64,000 nt of DNA from Streptosporangium canum (GTDB lineage Bacteria > Actinomycetota > Actinomycetes > Streptosporangiales > Streptosporangiaceae), in NCBI RefSeq assembly GCF_900113865.1, contig NZ_FOQY01000018.1:1-64000 (forward strand). Direction: 5' to 3'. The notes under the pieces were generated by a model, which ran no database searches, was not told the origin of the DNA, and saw nothing but the letters and a program-made list of their open reading frames with translations. The translations under genes and the position numbers were made by a program. Positions 17,771 to 26,677 of the stretch are shown here, in pieces. Each line of letters begins with the position of its first letter. Positions within the stretch are counted from its first letter, which is position 1.

Positions 17771-20259
17771 GCCGCGCCTCGCGGGCACGCAACCGGCTCG
17801 CCGTCCGATACTTCGACGACCGGATCCTGCTGACCGACTCGGCGGTCTGGGCCTACTTCCGGCTGCCGACCGTGAGCTACGAGTTCATCACCCCCGAGGA
17901 GCGGGAGGCGCTGGCCACCAACATCACGATCGCGCTGGCGGCGATCCGGATGCCGGACGCCGAGGTGCACCTGCGGGTGGCGCACCGCACCTATCCCGCG
18001 GCCGAGTGGGCGATGGCGCTGAACGCCACCTCCGACGAGGGCCCCGGCTGGCGCGACTACCTGGAGGAGATGTACCGGCACGTCTGGGCCAAGGACTTCT
18101 GGAGCAAGGAGGTCTACCTCGGCGTACGGCTCGGCCTGCGCGGCAGGCAGCTCGGCACCGGCGTCCTGTCCCAGCTCTTCGGCTTCTACCAGCGCAGCGA
18201 GAAGGTTCTGGGCATCGAGGACGACCACGTCCCCAAGACGGAGATCGCCAAGTGGTCCGAGCAGGCGGAGCGGCTGGGCCGGGCCCTGTCCGCGAGCGCT
18301 CTGTACGCCCGGCACGCCACCTCCACCGAGATCGCCTGGCTCTTCCAGCACGCCGCGACGGGCTCCCTCGGCGACCCGCCGCCCTCGGCCAGCCCCAAGC
18401 GGCGGTGGGGACAGGGCGAGATCGAGTCCCTCGTCGAGGGGCAGATCCACAACGGCAGGTCGCTGCTCCGGATCGAGCAGCCCCAGGGCGACTCCTACGT
18501 CGCGTACCTGTCCTTCGCCCGGTTCCCGGATCTGATGCCCTTCCCCGACGGCGAGCCGTGGATGCACTTCGCCGACCAGCTCCCCTTCCCGGTGGAGATC
18601 AGTTCGAGGATGCGGCTGATCTCGCCGGTCAAGGCCAGCAAGGACGTGGCGCGCAAGCTCGCCCACGCCCGTGACATGGACATCCACATCCGGGAGGCGG
18701 GCGCCGAGGCGCCGCTGGCGCTGGCCGAGCAGATCGACGCGGCCCGGATGCTGGAACACGGCATCACCAAGGAGCGACTGCCGTTCGTGTACGGCTGGCA
18801 CCGGCTGATCGTCTCCGCCCCGACCGAGGAGATCTGCGTGCAGCGGGTCGAGGCGGTCGTGGAGCACTACCGTGACATGGGCATCGACATCGTCAACTCC
18901 ACCGGTGACCAGTTCTCGCTGTTCTGCGAGGCGCTGCCGGGCGAGCGGGTCCGGGTCAACGCCTACGCCCAGCGGCAGCCGCTGCGCACCATCGCGGGCG
19001 GCATGGCGACCGCCACGGTGGACCTGGGCGACCGGACGGACGAGGGCAACGCCGGCTGGATGGGACCGTACGTCGGGGAGACCCTGGGCCGGGCCCGGAG
19101 CATCGTCCACTTCGACCCGCTGGTGGCGGCCACGCGCAACCGGCCGACGGCCATCGCGATCACCGGTGAACCCGGCGGCGGCAAGACCACGCTGGCACTG
19201 CTGATGATCTACCAGATGGCGCTGCGCGGCGTGACGGTCGCGGTCATCGACCCCAAGGGCGACGCCGACTCCCTGGTCCAGCTGCTGCAGAGGCGGGGCA
19301 GGAAGGCGAGGGTCATCCCGCTCGGCTCGGCTGCCCCGGGGCTGCTCGACCCGTTCTCGTTCGGCGACGACATCGCGGCCAAGAAGACGATGGCCAGCGA
19401 GACGCTCCGGCTGCTGCTGCCGCGCATGTCGGAGGAGCGCGAGTCGGCGATGATCCAGGCGGTCGCGGCGGTCTCCAACGGCGAGGACCCCTCGCTGGGC
19501 AAGGTCGTCGACTTCCTGGAGCAGACCGAGGACGCCGCCTCCAAGAACCTGGGCGCCGTGCTCCGCTCGATGTCGGAGATGCATCTCGCCCGGCTCTGCT
19601 TCGACCCCTCCGGCGGCGACCAGATCGACACCGAGGGGTGGACCACGGTCTTCACCCTCGGCGGCCTGACCCTCCCGGACGCCTCCACCGGCCGCGACGA
19701 CTACTCCTACGAGCAGCGGCTGTCGGTGGCCCTGCTCTACCTGGTCGCCCAGTTCGCCCGGGGGCTGATGAACGGCCTGGACCGGCGGACCCCCAAGGCG
19801 ATCTTCCTGGACGAGGCCTGGGCGATCACCTCCACGCCCGAGGGCGCCAAGCTGGTGCCCGAGGTCAGCCGGATGGGCCGCTCGCGCAACACGGCCCTCG
19901 TGCTGGTCTCGCAGAACGCCGGCGACCTGCTGAACGAGCAGGTGACGAACTGCCTGTCGTCGGTGTTCGCCTTCCGCTCCACCGAGCGGGTCGAGGTGGA
20001 GCACGTGATGGCGCTGCTCGGGGTGGAGCCCTCGGAGGAGCACAAGGCGATACTGCGCTCGCTGGGCAACGGCGAGTGCGTCTTCCGGGATCTGGACGGT
20101 CGGGCGGGCCGTATCGGGGTGGACCTCATCTCCGACGAGCTGGTGCGCTGGCTCGATACGAATCCGACCCACGACAAACCAGGCGAGAACGTGCATGATC
20201 TTTCTGGGGGCGACAGAGTCAGTAGGCCGGGGGCCGCGGCGCTGGAGGTACGGTCATGA
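17767..20259 (+). CDS. VirB4-like conjugation ATPase (TcpF/ConE type)
   Basis: An 830-residue VirB4/TraC-family ATPase, the energising component of type IV secretion channels, acting on the cytoplasmic face. The N-terminal TraC-like domain spans about residues 1-430. The C-terminal RecA-like motor has Walker A GEPGGGKTTLAL (about 465-476), VAVIDPKGDADSL, Walker B KAIFLDEAWAI (about 677-687) and the sensor region LVLVSQNAGDL. It is full length with intact nucleotide motifs. GTG 17767 has GGGAGG at 17757-17762. Its stop overlaps the next ATG (ATGA), indicating translational coupling. Confidence 0.93.
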   Translation: MSRASRARNRLAVRYFDDRILLTDSAVWAYFRLPTVSYEFITPEEREALATNITIALAAIRMPDAEVHLRVAHRTYPAAEWAMALNATSDEGPGWRDYLEEMYRHVWAKDFWSKEVYLGVRLGLRGRQLGTGVLSQLFGFYQRSEKVLGIEDDHVPKTEIAKWSEQAERLGRALSASALYARHATSTEIAWLFQHAATGSLGDPPPSASPKRRWGQGEIESLVEGQIHNGRSLLRIEQPQGDSYVAYLSFARFPDLMPFPDGEPWMHFADQLPFPVEISSRMRLISPVKASKDVARKLAHARDMDIHIREAGAEAPLALAEQIDAARMLEHGITKERLPFVYGWHRLIVSAPTEEICVQRVEAVVEHYRDMGIDIVNSTGDQFSLFCEALPGERVRVNAYAQRQPLRTIAGGMATATVDLGDRTDEGNAGWMGPYVGETLGRARSIVHFDPLVAATRNRPTAIAITGEPGGGKTTLALLMIYQMALRGVTVAVIDPKGDADSLVQLLQRRGRKARVIPLGSAAPGLLDPFSFGDDIAAKKTMASETLRLLLPRMSEERESAMIQAVAAVSNGEDPSLGKVVDFLEQTEDAASKNLGAVLRSMSEMHLARLCFDPSGGDQIDTEGWTTVFTLGGLTLPDASTGRDDYSYEQRLSVALLYLVAQFARGLMNGLDRRTPKAIFLDEAWAITSTPEGAKLVPEVSRMGRSRNTALVLVSQNAGDLLNEQVTNCLSSVFAFRSTERVEVEHVMALLGVEPSEEHKAILRSLGNGECVFRDLDGRAGRIGVDLISDELVRWLDTNPTHDKPGENVHDLSGGDRVSRPGAAALEVRS

Positions 20260-22694
20260 AGGTCTCCCGCAAGGGGCTGAAGGGTTCCCGCAAGGGACGA
20301 CTGGGCAAGCGGATCGCCATCGCGCTGGTGGCGCTGACCGCCTTCCTCGCACTCCCACTGCTGGCGCCGGCGGGCACACCCACCGCCGTCGCCGCCGCTC
20401 CCTGCGACCTCTCGCCGGACCTGGCTCCCGAGGTCGTCGGTTCGGGCGTGGACGGCCTGCTCAAGCCACCGTCCCCGGCCGCGCCCACGCCGGGCGCGGC
20501 GGCTCCCGCCGCGGCCCCGGCCACGCAGGGCAACTACGCCACCTACGGCATGAGCGGCCAGTTCTGGCACACCCACCAGCTCGGCTGCGACGACGTCGCG
20601 GCCGTGATGGGCAACACGATGGCCAACACGATCTTCTCGTGGGCCAAGGCGCTGGACCGGCTGACCATCACCACCTATCAGGCGGCGGCCACCGAGGGTC
20701 CGCTGGAGTCGATCAAGGATGTCGTCGACGACATCGTGATCAGCCTTTCCAACGCGATGTACTGGCCGTTCCTGCGGCCGATCGTGATCCTCGGCGCCAT
20801 CTGGCTGGCCTGGTACGGCCTGATCCGCAAGCGGGCGACCACGACGGCCGAGGGCGTCATCTGGATGGTCCTCGCGGTCACCGTCGCGGTCTGGTTCTTC
20901 AGCCGCCCCGGCGACTTCACCGGCATGGGCAAGCTGGTCACCGACAAGACCAGCGAGGTCGTCAACTCCGCCTTCTCCGGGCTGCCCGGCGCGGGCGGGA
21001 CCTCCTGCATTCCAGCCAAGGGTGACACCAATCCCGAGATCAAGTCCGGCGGTTACGGTCAGACCGGCGTCCCGGGGGTCGAACAGAACGCCGAGGCGCT
21101 CTGGTCCACCCTGGTCTGCAAGCCGTGGCTGATGGGCGAGTTCGGCACCGCCGACCCCGCGGCACCCGCGGTGAAGGCGTACGCCTCCAATCTGCTGAGC
21201 ATCCAGGCACTCGACGAGGCCGAGCAACGGGCCACGCAGACCCCGAACACCAACGCCCACCAGGCACAATATGAGGCCGAGATCGCCGACAAGCTGGAGA
21301 ACACGCCGATCTTCTTCCTCTTCCAGGGAAAGGATTGGACAAACCGGATGGGCATCGCGATCGGCGCGCTGATGGCCGCGATGGTCGCGGGGCTGCTGAT
21401 CTTCCTGGTGGCCGTCTCGCTGCTGGTGCTCAAGGTCGGCTTCCTGCTGTTGCTGATCCTCGCGCCGGTCTTCCTGCTGATCGGCGTGCACCCGGGGTCC
21501 GGCCGGATCATCGCGATGCGCTGGGTGGAGATGCTGGTCGGCACCCTGCTCAGACAGGCGGTGCTGACGCTGGTCCTGGGCGTCCTGGTGTACGGCTACG
21601 CCCTGATCATCTCCACGGCGATGCCGTGGGGCATGCAGGTCATGTTCATGGCCCTGCTGACGATCGCGGTCTTCTTCTACCGGCGGCCGTTCCAGCACCT
21701 GTTCGCCTCCATGGACGGGCACACGATCGCCACCCGCGTGCTGGGCGACGCGGCCACCGCGCCGACCCTGCAGCGCGCGGCGGGCGTGCTGCCGCCGGTC
21801 GCGGCGGCCCGGATGGGCCGCTGGGGCATGCGCAAGGCGGAGCCCGTGTTGCAGGCCGCCGCGCTCGCCGGCGGCGCCTCCGTCGCGACGACGGCCGCCG
21901 CGGTCGCCCAGGGCAAGGTCCGCGGGGAGGAGGGCGCCCCCGGCGGGCACACCCCCTCGGGCGCCCGGGTCCCGGTCGGCGCGCAGCCCACGCCGCTCGA
22001 CACCGACGCCCAGGCAGCCGGCCGGCGCAAGGGCACCGGCCGGCCGGTCACCGCCGCCCGCGCCGGCGCGGCGCCGCCGCTCAACCTCTCCGGAGGCGGT
22101 ACGGCGGGCAGCGCCTCCCCGACCCGTTCGGGCGGCGCCGGCCGCGGCGGCGCGGGCGGCTGGTTCAGCGGCCGCTCCGGCGGCTGGGCCCCGCAGGGCG
22201 GATCGGGTCCGGCGGGCGGGTCGTCTCCGGCGCCCTCGTCCGGTGGCAGATCCTCCGCCCCCTCCTCCGGTGGAGGAGGGGCGTCCCCGTCGGGGGGCGG
22301 CCGGTCGGGTGGGAGCATCTTCGGCTCCGGCGGCGGTTCCCGGCGCTGGGACTCCGGCTCGCGCGGCTCGGGCTCCGGGTCGCGGAGCGGTTCCGGGTCG
22401 GGGTCGGGCTCGCGCGGCGGGGGCGGCGGTTCCCGCGGCTCCTCGGGTTCCGGTGGTTCCCGGAGCTCCTCCGGCTCCGGCGGCGGCGTCTTCGGGGGCT
22501 CCCGTGGCTCCTCGGGGTCGGGCGGCAGCCTGTTCGGCGGTTCCTCCGGCGGATCGAGGAACAACGGCGGCGGGCGCACGGACAGGTCGTCCGAGGCGCC
22601 CCCGCTCTGGCTGCCCAGCCGGTCCGACCGGGGCAGGCAGGCGGATGAGGCCGCGCCCTTCTGGCTCCGCGCGTCCAACCCCGACAAGGACTGA
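20256..22694 (+). CDS. VirB6-like polytopic channel protein with Gly/Ser-rich tail (TcpH/ConG type)
   Basis: 812 residues. An N-terminal signal sequence (KRIAIALVALTAFLALPLL) is followed by an extracytoplasmic segment, two helices near 175-215, another extracytoplasmic loop with two cysteines, four strong membrane helices at about 365-475 (IAIGALMAAMVAGLLIFLVA, VGFLLLLILAPVFLLIG, LTLVLGVLVYGYAL, MALLTIAVFFYR), and a 300-residue cytoplasmic tail that becomes almost pure Gly/Ser (after about 600). The layout and place after VirB4 match VirB6 relatives TcpH and ConG. The start overlaps the VirB4 stop (ATGA). Confidence 0.85.
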   Translation: MKVSRKGLKGSRKGRLGKRIAIALVALTAFLALPLLAPAGTPTAVAAAPCDLSPDLAPEVVGSGVDGLLKPPSPAAPTPGAAAPAAAPATQGNYATYGMSGQFWHTHQLGCDDVAAVMGNTMANTIFSWAKALDRLTITTYQAAATEGPLESIKDVVDDIVISLSNAMYWPFLRPIVILGAIWLAWYGLIRKRATTTAEGVIWMVLAVTVAVWFFSRPGDFTGMGKLVTDKTSEVVNSAFSGLPGAGGTSCIPAKGDTNPEIKSGGYGQTGVPGVEQNAEALWSTLVCKPWLMGEFGTADPAAPAVKAYASNLLSIQALDEAEQRATQTPNTNAHQAQYEAEIADKLENTPIFFLFQGKDWTNRMGIAIGALMAAMVAGLLIFLVAVSLLVLKVGFLLLLILAPVFLLIGVHPGSGRIIAMRWVEMLVGTLLRQAVLTLVLGVLVYGYALIISTAMPWGMQVMFMALLTIAVFFYRRPFQHLFASMDGHTIATRVLGDAATAPTLQRAAGVLPPVAAARMGRWGMRKAEPVLQAAALAGGASVATTAAAVAQGKVRGEEGAPGGHTPSGARVPVGAQPTPLDTDAQAAGRRKGTGRPVTAARAGAAPPLNLSGGGTAGSASPTRSGGAGRGGAGGWFSGRSGGWAPQGGSGPAGGSSPAPSSGGRSSAPSSGGGGASPSGGGRSGGSIFGSGGGSRRWDSGSRGSGSGSRSGSGSGSGSRGGGGGSRGSSGSGGSRSSSGSGGGVFGGSRGSSGSGGSLFGGSSGGSRNNGGGRTDRSSEAPPLWLPSRSDRGRQADEAAPFWLRASNPDKD

Positions 22695-22696
22695 CG

Positions 22697-23368
22697 ATGG
22701 TCGAAGGGGGCAGCCGCCGAGGGCTCGTCTTCGCGGTGCTGGTCATCATGCTGGCCGCGGTCGGGATCTACCTGACCATGTGGCCGGACTCCGGCGACGA
22801 GCGGCAGCCACCGGCCGACCCGGTGGGCGCGAGCCGTACGGTGGCCGCGTCGCAGGCGCCGCCGGGCGCCGAGCGGCCCCGGCCGTCGGCGACGGCCAGC
22901 AACGCGCCCTTCGACGTCTACTCCTACCTGCCGATGACCAAGCAGGAGCTGGCCGCCGCCGCCGACTACGCCCAGCGGTTCACCACCGAGTACGGAACCT
23001 TCAGCTACGACGAGGACCCGGCGGACTACGGGGATCGGCTCAGTGGCTACACCACGACCGAGTTCGCCGCCGTGCTGCTGCGCACGGTCACCTCGCCGGG
23101 CAGCGTCGAGGCCAACCGCGCCGACGAGGTCGTCTCCGTCGGCACGGCGCGGGTGAAGGAGATCCGGCAGGTCCAGAGCACCTCGGTGACGTTCGTGGTC
23201 ACCGGCACCCAGAACGTCACCGCCAAGAGCGGGCCGAAGGAGCGGACCGAGGACTACGCCGTCACGCTCATCGAGGTGGGCGCCGACTGGCGGGTCCACG
23301 ATCTGCAACCGGCGGACGACGGCCAGGACGGAGACGACCAGTCCTCGCAGACGGGCCAGATCGGATGA
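22697..23368 (+). CDS. second VirB8/NTF2-like membrane protein of the cluster
   Basis: A 223-residue single-pass protein: one N-terminal helix (GLVFAVLVIMLAAVGIYLTMW), a Pro/Ala-rich linker (35-75), and one extracytoplasmic NTF2-like domain (about 85-210: DYAQRFTTEYGTF, GYTTTEFAAVLLRT, VEVGADWRVHDL-type end). It resembles one half of the TcpC-like protein, so a VirB8-like role in channel assembly is inferred. It lies two bases after the virB6-like gene. Its last 38 bases are part of a 44-bp tandem duplication. Confidence 0.72.
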   Translation: MVEGGSRRGLVFAVLVIMLAAVGIYLTMWPDSGDERQPPADPVGASRTVAASQAPPGAERPRPSATASNAPFDVYSYLPMTKQELAAAADYAQRFTTEYGTFSYDEDPADYGDRLSGYTTTEFAAVLLRTVTSPGSVEANRADEVVSVGTARVKEIRQVQSTSVTFVVTGTQNVTAKSGPKERTEDYAVTLIEVGADWRVHDLQPADDGQDGDDQSSQTGQIG

Positions 23369-23417
23369 CCGGCGGAGACGGCCAGTCCTCGCAGACGGGT
23401 GAGATCGGATGACCGGC
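23330..23417 (+). repeat. 44-bp tandem duplication across a stop/start junction
   Basis: Bases 23330-23373 and 23374-23417 match at 41 of 44 positions. Each copy contains GGATGACCGGC, so the ATGA stop-start overlap exists twice. The first copy now ends the VirB8-like gene and opens a 15-codon frame (23365-23412); the second provides the start of the hydrolase gene. Confidence 0.9.
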
Positions 23418-24497
23418 AACAGGAAGCTGCACCTCGCCCTGATCCTCGGCGTCGCGGGGCTCTGCATGCTCGCACTGGTCATGGCGCCGATGCTGATGGT
23501 GAGCACGTTCCCGTCCTTCACCGGCGGCGGGATGCCCGACTGCGAGGACACGGCCAGGACCGTGAGCGCGCAGTCCGAGACCGCGGGATCGGACATCCCG
23601 GCGGAGTATCTGAAGCTGTACCGCGAGCACGGCGAGAAGATCGGCGTGCAGTGGAACGTGCTCGCCGGGGTGGGCAAGCGGGAGACCGACCACGGGCGCT
23701 CCACGCTCCCCGGGGTGCGCAGCGGCACCAACTACGCCGGGGCCGCGGGGCCGATGCAGTTCCTGATCAGCACCTGGGGCGGCAAGGCGAAGATCAAGAT
23801 CCCGTCGCGGTTCAACGGCTACGCCTCCGACGGCGACGGCGACGGCTGGGCCGACGTCTACAACCCGGCGGACGCGATCCTGGGCGCGGCGAAGATGCTC
23901 AAGCGCAACGGCGCGCCGGAGGACGTGCGGCGGTCGCTGTTCGTCTACAACCGGGCCTGGTGGTACGTGGACCAGGTCATGGAGATCGCCGGGAAGTACG
24001 CCGAGGACGGCGCGGTCAGCGTCCCTCCGGAGGCGGAGGCGGCCTGCGACGAGCCTCTGGTGGAGGCGGCGCCGAGCGGTACGGTGGCCGGGATCCTGGA
24101 GTACGCGCTGGCGCAGCGCGGCAAGCCGTACCTGTGGGGCGGCACCGGGCCGGACGCCTTCGACTGCTCCGGGATCATCTACATGGCCTACCGGAACGTG
24201 GGGCTGACCATCCCGCGCACGACCTTCGGCCAGTGGCCCTTCGGCGTGAAGATTGCGCCGGGTGAGGAGCAGGCAGGGGATCTGGTCTTCTTCAACTCGG
24301 GGCCGGGCACCGGGGCCGACACTCCAGGGCACGTGGGCATGGTGGTCTCACCGGGCAAGATGGTCGAGGCGAGGTGCCGCCTGTGCGGGCCGATCAAGGT
24401 CACCACCTACCGCGACCGGACCGGCATCGTGGGGTTCACCCGGCCGTTGCGAAACCCCGATGTGCTCGCGCAGCTCAAATTGAGGGAGCAAGGCTGA
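23409..24497 (+). CDS. bifunctional cell-wall hydrolase, SLT + NlpC/P60 (CwlT/TcpG type)
   Basis: 362 residues. An N-terminal membrane anchor (residues 6-30) is followed by a lytic-transglycosylase-like domain (about 65-195), with the likely catalytic Glu in GVGKRETDHG and the motif AGPMQFLISTWGG, then an NlpC/P60 peptidase (about 225-355) with the nucleophile in AFDCSGIIYMAY and His in PGHVGMVV. The third catalytic residue is not evident; that stretch reads ARCRLCG. CwlT of ICEBs1 and TcpG of pCW3 have similar two-domain layouts and open the wall for the channel. Its ATG overlaps the micro-ORF stop. Confidence 0.9.
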   Translation: MTGNRKLHLALILGVAGLCMLALVMAPMLMVSTFPSFTGGGMPDCEDTARTVSAQSETAGSDIPAEYLKLYREHGEKIGVQWNVLAGVGKRETDHGRSTLPGVRSGTNYAGAAGPMQFLISTWGGKAKIKIPSRFNGYASDGDGDGWADVYNPADAILGAAKMLKRNGAPEDVRRSLFVYNRAWWYVDQVMEIAGKYAEDGAVSVPPEAEAACDEPLVEAAPSGTVAGILEYALAQRGKPYLWGGTGPDAFDCSGIIYMAYRNVGLTIPRTTFGQWPFGVKIAPGEEQAGDLVFFNSGPGTGADTPGHVGMVVSPGKMVEARCRLCGPIKVTTYRDRTGIVGFTRPLRNPDVLAQLKLREQG

Positions 24498-24511
24498 CAC
24501 AATCGGGTGCC

Positions 24512-24904
24512 ATGGACAAGGTCGTTGTGGGAGCCGCGATCGTCGACGGCAGCGGCAGACTGCTTGCCGCCCAGCGCGCAGAGCCACCCGAGCTCGCCGG
24601 TGGCTGGGAGTTACCCGGTGGAAAGGTCGATCCGGGGGAGGATGATCACACCGCGCTGATCCGGGAGTGCCAGGAGGAGCTCGGCGTCCTGGTCGAGGCC
24701 GGGGAGCAGGTGGGCGGCGACTGGCCGCTGACCGACGGTTACGTGCTCCGGGTCTGGCTGGCGGAGATCGTGGAGGGGGAGCCGGAGGCCAAGGAACACC
24801 TGGATCTGCGCTGGCTGCCCATGGACGAGCTGTACGACGTGCGATGGCTGCCCGCCGACCTGCCGATCGTGCGTGCCGTACAAGGCCAGCTCGATGAGGG
24901 TTGA
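24512..24904 (+). CDS. NUDIX hydrolase (MutT-like)
   Basis: A 130-residue Nudix enzyme with a complete box, G-x5-E-x7-REC-QEE-LGV, at about residues 36-58 (GKVDPGE...RECQEELGV). Such enzymes hydrolyse nucleoside diphosphates linked to another group; the substrate here may be an oxidised dNTP but cannot be fixed by eye. ATG 24512 opens at the domain start, 14 bp after the hydrolase stop, so it may ride on the same transcript although its function looks unrelated to the channel. Confidence 0.92.
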   Translation: MDKVVVGAAIVDGSGRLLAAQRAEPPELAGGWELPGGKVDPGEDDHTALIRECQEELGVLVEAGEQVGGDWPLTDGYVLRVWLAEIVEGEPEAKEHLDLRWLPMDELYDVRWLPADLPIVRAVQGQLDEG

Positions 24905-24929
24905 ACGGTAACTCTTTGTGACATAACAA
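24901..24929 (+). promoter_or_regulatory. candidate promoter of the surface protein gene
   Basis: TTGAAC (24901-24906), a 17-base spacer and TAACAA (24924-24929) lie in a locally AT-rich patch just after the Nudix stop and about 50 bp before the preferred start at 24982. It fits a sigma-A-like promoter moderately well. Confidence 0.35.
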
Positions 24930-24981
24930 TTACTGGATGTGTTGTTGTCGTGCGTCCGTATCGGGGGATCGGAGAAGTGCG

Positions 24982-26670
24982 GTGACCGGATGGTGGCAGC
25001 GTGCCCGGGTCGTGTCGGCCGTGGGGACGGGAGCGCTCCTTCTGGGGGGAGGGCCGGCGGTATACGCGGCCGGGGCGGACGACCCTTCCGCGCTCCCCGC
25101 CGAGGCGGCGGAGGCTGACGAGCTCAACTCCTGGTCGCGATGGGTCCGCGCCGGTGGCGTGATCCGGTTCCGGGTGTGGCTGGAGGGATCCGGCACCGAC
25201 GCGCGGCTGGCGGTCGAGACCACCCCCGCCGAGGCGCTCGCGGGCATCGAATGCCCGCAGGCGATCGACCCCCGGCTGCCGCGCGGCGGTCCGCAGCTGT
25301 GCACCCTGGGAGAGGTCAACGCGCGCAGATCCGTGGACGTGCTGCTCACCATGCCGGACGAGGCCGAGGACATCGAGCTGACCGCGGTGGCCCGGATGCG
25401 CAACCGCGAGGGCGTATGGGTCACCCACACGGCCAGGATCACCGTCGAGAACCCGGCCTCCAGAAGCGCCGAGATCGTGAAGGCGGCCCAGATCCTCGAC
25501 CTGGCCGACCCCGTTCTGCCCCGGCCCGCTCCGGGCGTGCTTCCCCGGCCCCCGGGGTCCCCCGCCGAGGACGCGGGGACGCCGGGGCGTGCCGAGGACA
25601 CGGCGGCGGAGGCGGGGAAGGCCGTCCCGGCGGTCACCGGCAGCCCGCTCGCGCCGTCCGCGACGACGCCTGGCCCCGCGACGCCGTGTGCTTCCGCGGA
25701 GCCACAGGGTTCCGCGACGCCGTGTGCTTCCGCGGAGCCACAGGGTTCCGCGACGCCGCATGCTTCCGCGACGCCGTGTGCTTCCGCGACGCCGCACGGT
25801 CCCGCGGAAGCGCCGAACGCCCTTCAGATCCGGCCGGTGCCGGTCGCGCCGCTGAACCCGCCGGCGCTCGGGGCGCCGCGGATCGTGGGGGAGCCGGGAG
25901 TGCGAGCCGTGCCGCCGGATCCGCACCCGAGGGACCGCCGTGAGGGGGAGGGGGCTCCGATGATCCTGGAGGAGCCCGAGACGCCCCAGGGGAGCGCCTC
26001 GGTGTATGAGGACCCCGGGGCCGAGGAGGTGGCGCCGGAGAATTCCGGCGCCCCGGAGAGCGCCGATCCGGGTACCGATCCGAGCGCCGGGTCGAGCGCC
26101 GGGCCGAGCACCGATCCGGCCGCCGGGATGGGGCAGGGCGGCGGGGGCGCGTCCGCCGGGATGGGGCAGGGCGGCAGAAGGCCGCTGGAGCCGATCACGG
26201 CAGGGGAGCCGGCCCGGCCGAAGGGGGCGACCCAGGCGCGGCGGAGCGGGCGGGAGCAGGTGGACGCCGGGGCGAGATCGGCGGCCTCGCTCTCGGAGGA
26301 GCTGGCCGAGGCCGGGCAGATGCCCCCACTGACGGGAGAGGTGCCGCAGATGGCGATGCCGATGCCGCAGCCACCCGGGCAGATCCCGCCGGTGTGGAAC
26401 GACCCCAACCTCCGGATGCCGCTGGCCGCGCCCGTGCCGGCCGTGTCGCCGTCGTCGTCGGTCATGGCGGACTCGCAACCACTGGGCGCGCCGTTGCCCC
26501 AGGACTTCGACGGGTCGAGCCGGCAGGTCAGGCCGATCGCCGAGGCAGATCCGATCCTGACCGGAATGCGGGGAATCCCGGTGGTGGGAGTCGCGCTGGG
26601 AGTCCTGCTGGGGCTGCTCTGGCTGCAGATGAGGGTCCAGCGTCGCCGTGAATCGCGATCCGTGATGTAA
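24982..26670 (+). CDS. large secreted, C-terminally membrane-anchored surface protein (hypothetical)
   Basis: About 562 residues. A signal peptide (WWQRARVVSAVGTGALLLGGGPAVYAAG) is followed by one folded-looking domain (about 45-175: ELNSWSRWVRAGGVIRFRVW, ITVENPASR), a long disordered Pro/Ala/Glu-rich stalk with 12-residue repeats, and a C-terminal membrane helix (GIPVVGVALGVLLGLLWLQM) with a short basic tail. It is built like a wall-spanning surface protein without an LPXTG motif. GTG 24982 has GGAG seven bases upstream; ATG 24937 would add a Cys-rich start. It follows the channel cluster but probably has its own promoter. Confidence 0.75.
   Translation: MTGWWQRARVVSAVGTGALLLGGGPAVYAAGADDPSALPAEAAEADELNSWSRWVRAGGVIRFRVWLEGSGTDARLAVETTPAEALAGIECPQAIDPRLPRGGPQLCTLGEVNARRSVDVLLTMPDEAEDIELTAVARMRNREGVWVTHTARITVENPASRSAEIVKAAQILDLADPVLPRPAPGVLPRPPGSPAEDAGTPGRAEDTAAEAGKAVPAVTGSPLAPSATTPGPATPCASAEPQGSATPCASAEPQGSATPHASATPCASATPHGPAEAPNALQIRPVPVAPLNPPALGAPRIVGEPGVRAVPPDPHPRDRREGEGAPMILEEPETPQGSASVYEDPGAEEVAPENSGAPESADPGTDPSAGSSAGPSTDPAAGMGQGGGGASAGMGQGGRRPLEPITAGEPARPKGATQARRSGREQVDAGARSAASLSEELAEAGQMPPLTGEVPQMAMPMPQPPGQIPPVWNDPNLRMPLAAPVPAVSPSSSVMADSQPLGAPLPQDFDGSSRQVRPIAEADPILTGMRGIPVVGVALGVLLGLLWLQMRVQRRRESRSVM
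25678..25803 (+). repeat. in-frame tandem repeats in the surface protein stalk
   Basis: Two exact 36-bp copies encode ATPCASAEPQGS, followed by three 18-bp half-units encoding ATPHAS, ATPCAS and ATPHGP. The regular Cys residues in an exported stalk are odd. The copy number is probably unstable. Confidence 0.85.
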
Positions 26671-26677
26671 AAAGCAG

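Noticed and set aside
17542-20196. Long open frame on the minus strand across the VirB4-like gene
   Set aside because: A GC-rich shadow frame: its composition is Arg/Gly/His/Asp-rich with no domain, whereas the plus-strand frame is a textbook VirB4 ATPase.
13259-24497. An integrated conjugative element with att sites
   Set aside because: No integrase, excisionase, relaxase, replication gene, tRNA end or direct flanking repeats were found inside or beside the cluster in this window.
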